From the NCBI RefSeq assembly GCF_000025845.1, contig NC_014014.1, positions 801,747-865,746 of the forward strand: a stretch of 64,000 nucleotides of DNA, read 5' to 3'. How positions within the stretch are numbered: the stretch's first letter is position 1; every line of letters begins with the position of its first letter. The notes under the pieces were generated by a model. It saw nothing but the letters and a program-made list of their open reading frames with translations, was not told the origin of the DNA and did no database searches. The stretch comes from Mycoplasma crocodyli MP145. Its GTDB lineage: Bacteria > Bacillota_I > Bacilli_A > Mycoplasmatales > Metamycoplasmataceae. Both the position numbers and the translations under genes were made by a program. Positions 61,951 through 64,000 of this stretch are shown here, piece by piece.

Positions 61951-62928
61951 TTATCCTTTCACCGCACCTTCTGAAAGACCACCAACAATGAATCTTTGTA
62001 AGTACATAAATAGACAGAATGCAGGAACCGTTGCTAATAAAGCACCAGCAGCATAAGCACCAGCATTAATTTGTTTTGCTTCGGCGGATAAGAATGAATC
62101 AAGGCCGACAGCTAATGTTGTATTTTTCAAGTCATATATAACAAACTTAGGTAATATAACATCAGTAAATGGTATAAGAAATGATCATAACGAAGTCATA
62201 ACTAGTGTTGGTTTTATAACGGGTACAAGTATTTTGAAAAACAGTCCCCAGTTATTACATCCATCAACTTTTGCCGAATCGTCAAGTTCGGCCGAAACTG
62301 TATCAAGGTAACCTTTAAGCATAAATGTATTACCTGTTATAGCTTGACCAGAATAAATTATTACTAACATGATTACAGGAGGAACTCCAAGAGATCCACC
62401 CATTTTAACAACCATATATAAACAAATAAGTGACGATGTTGCTGGTATCATTTGAACCATCATAATGATAGTTAACGAGTGTTTAGATCCAGCAAATTTA
62501 AATCTTGAATAAGCATAACCATTTAATGCAACAAATGTAGTTGAAACAATAGTTGTTAATATTGCTATTAAAATTGTATTAATATATCAATTAGTAAAAT
62601 GGCTTTTACTTACTATACCAGGCCCCATAAATTCAACTGGCTCACCAAACGGAATAAATAAATATTTAAAGTTATCTAATCCAAATTTGAAAGGTGTTAG
62701 TGTAACATATCTAAAGTTTTGCACGTTAAACGACGATGCAATTAGAGATACAACTGGGAATAATATTATTATTGCTCAAAATATCAAGAAGATGTAGTTA
62801 AAAAATAATCAAATAATTTCAAATGCAGTTGGAGGTTTAGTATCGGATTGATTTAGTTTGATTCTTTTCTTTTTATAATGATTGTCACTAACTACTTTAT
62901 TTTGTAAAGATGATTTGTAAAAACTCAT
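61951..62928 (-). CDS. malG: maltodextrin ABC transporter permease MalG
   Basis: A 325-residue permease with six TM segments. The EAA loop reads LDTVSAELDDSAKVDGCNNW. The C-terminal segment FIVGGLSEGAVKG is the classical MalG tail that contacts the MalK Q-loops. Its ATG shares TAATG with the MalF stop; AAGGAGG lies just upstream. Confidence 0.92.
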
Positions 62929-64000
62929 TAATCCCTCCTTGACATAGATTTTATAAATCCTCTAGAAGCAACAGCTATACTAATTCCCGCTGCTATTGTG
63001 GTAAGTGCTGCAGCAAAGGCTTGATCACCTTCAACTTTAACAGCACCAGAAGCCAATTTATAAACTCATGAAATAATAATATCGGTTGTACCTTCTCCAA
63101 AAGCTGTTGGAGTGGTGTATGCTGGTCCCCCACCAGAGAATAAGGCAATTATTGTAAAGTTATTAAACGTTCCAACAAATTGACTAATCAACATAGGAGC
63201 TATTGAAGCAAGTAGAGCAGGCAAGGTTAAATACCTAAAGATTTTAAACCCTCTTGCACCATCAATTGAACCAGCTTCATAAATATCTTTTGGAATTGAC
63301 TGTAAATTACCAGTTACAAGCATGAATATTCATGCATGTCCAATTCAAGTTTGAATAATTATTAAAAGAGTTTTAATAATATTGGCGTTAGATCATCAAT
63401 CAATAGGCGAATCAATAAAGCCCATTTTTAATAAGATCATGTTAAATAATGATGTTTCACTTGATTGGAATCCGCTTTTTAGAAAAAGAATTGTAACAAA
63501 GGCAGGAATTGCTCAAGGTATAATGTAAATTACTCTAAAGAATTTTTTACCTTTAATTCTTTGGTTATTAACTAAAATAGCTACAATAAATCCAACAATT
63601 ATTGGTGTTAAAGCCCCGAATAAAGTTCATATAAACGTTCATGATAGAACTCTTTGAATTGATAAACCTAGTTTTAGATCTCTAAATATTCATCATTTTC
63701 CTCATTGCTCTAGCCCTACTCAATCAACTGTTCTTCCGGGAGCTTCATGCATAAATCCATAATTTGTAAATGAAATTAATATCGAAGTTACCACAGGAGA
63801 AATAACGATAAAAATCATCAACATTCAACCGGGTATAGAAATTAATCAAGGGAAACCAGAAGTATTCAATCATCTCTTTGTATGACTTCACTTACTTGGT
63901 CTGCAACCTCTTTCAAAACTTCTAGCAACTCTATGGGCGCTTATGGCTGAAATTATGAAATAAGTTATTGCAAAAGTAAATAATATAACTGATATTACAC
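62928..64000 (-). CDS. malF: maltodextrin ABC transporter permease MalF (5' end outside the window)
   Basis: The visible 356 residues run off the right edge. TM segments are clear, and the EAA loop lies near LQSIPKDIYEAGSIDGARGFKIF, with FNNFTIIALFSGGGPAY following as in MalF. Several Trp codons are TGA. A binding lipoprotein gene is expected further upstream outside the window. Confidence 0.9.

Overview
The window is from a mollicute (Mycoplasma/Mycoplasmopsis type). UGA must be read as tryptophan throughout: most long genes show in-frame TGA at conserved Trp positions and are closed only by TAA or TAG. The DNA is very AT-rich, there are no cell-wall genes, and secreted proteins are lipoproteins or carry a signal peptide plus one C-terminal membrane anchor. 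The set of surface glycosidases (GH84, two GH20, many F5/8-C domains) suggests a hominis-group species near the M. synoviae / M. alligatoris / M. crocodyli branch. That placement is inference. All coordinates assume genetic code 4.

Layout. 1-2.1 kb: an alpha/beta hydrolase and a small Cys-containing protein (+), then rnhB (-). 2.2-12.2 kb (-): a giant GH84 surface protein and a second surface protein joining an NPCBM domain to a transglutaminase-like core. 12.3-19 kb (-): the str operon rpsL-rpsG-fusA between two copies of a paralogous membrane protein, each preceded by a short overlapping ORF; then a 4-TM protein and an RluD-type pseudouridine synthase. 20.1-29.3 kb (-): a defence island made of an AAA-ATPase/subtilase pair (ietAS-like) and a complete type I R-M operon hsdM-hsdS-hsdR. 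29.4-36.6 kb (-): a P80-type lipoprotein, an SNase-like nuclease lipoprotein, an ABC ATPase with a large insertion and two permeases. 36.7-39.4 kb: proline iminopeptidase (-) and an ABC-F protein (+). 39.4-51.0 kb (-): three tandem CBM32/FIVAR surface proteins, two with GH20 hexosaminidase domains. 51.2-52.5 kb (-): an NfeD/SPFH membrane pair. 52.7-64 kb: maltodextrin utilisation (pullulanase, alpha-glucosidase, GH65 phosphorylase, beta-phosphoglucomutase, and a MalFGK-type importer that runs off the right edge), with a Dps-family gene (+) in the middle.

How the genes fit together. The surface enzymes probably strip N-acetylhexosamines from host glycans. The P80/nuclease/ABC operon probably harvests nucleic-acid breakdown products. 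The right end imports maltodextrins, debranches them and converts them by phosphorolysis to glucose-6-phosphate.

Most notable: both target recognition domains of HsdS are encoded by a perfect 356-bp direct repeat, which predicts a palindromic target, and they are separated by in-frame 12-bp TAEL-type repeats. The ATPase/subtilase pair has two 9-bp repeats exactly 20 bp apart at its promoter and an HTH-like tail on the ATPase. Four genes without a Shine-Dalgarno share the geometry '-10 box, six bases, ATG', suggesting leaderless mRNAs. No gene-free stretch exceeds 300 bases. I saw no tRNA, rRNA gene, IS element or CRISPR array.
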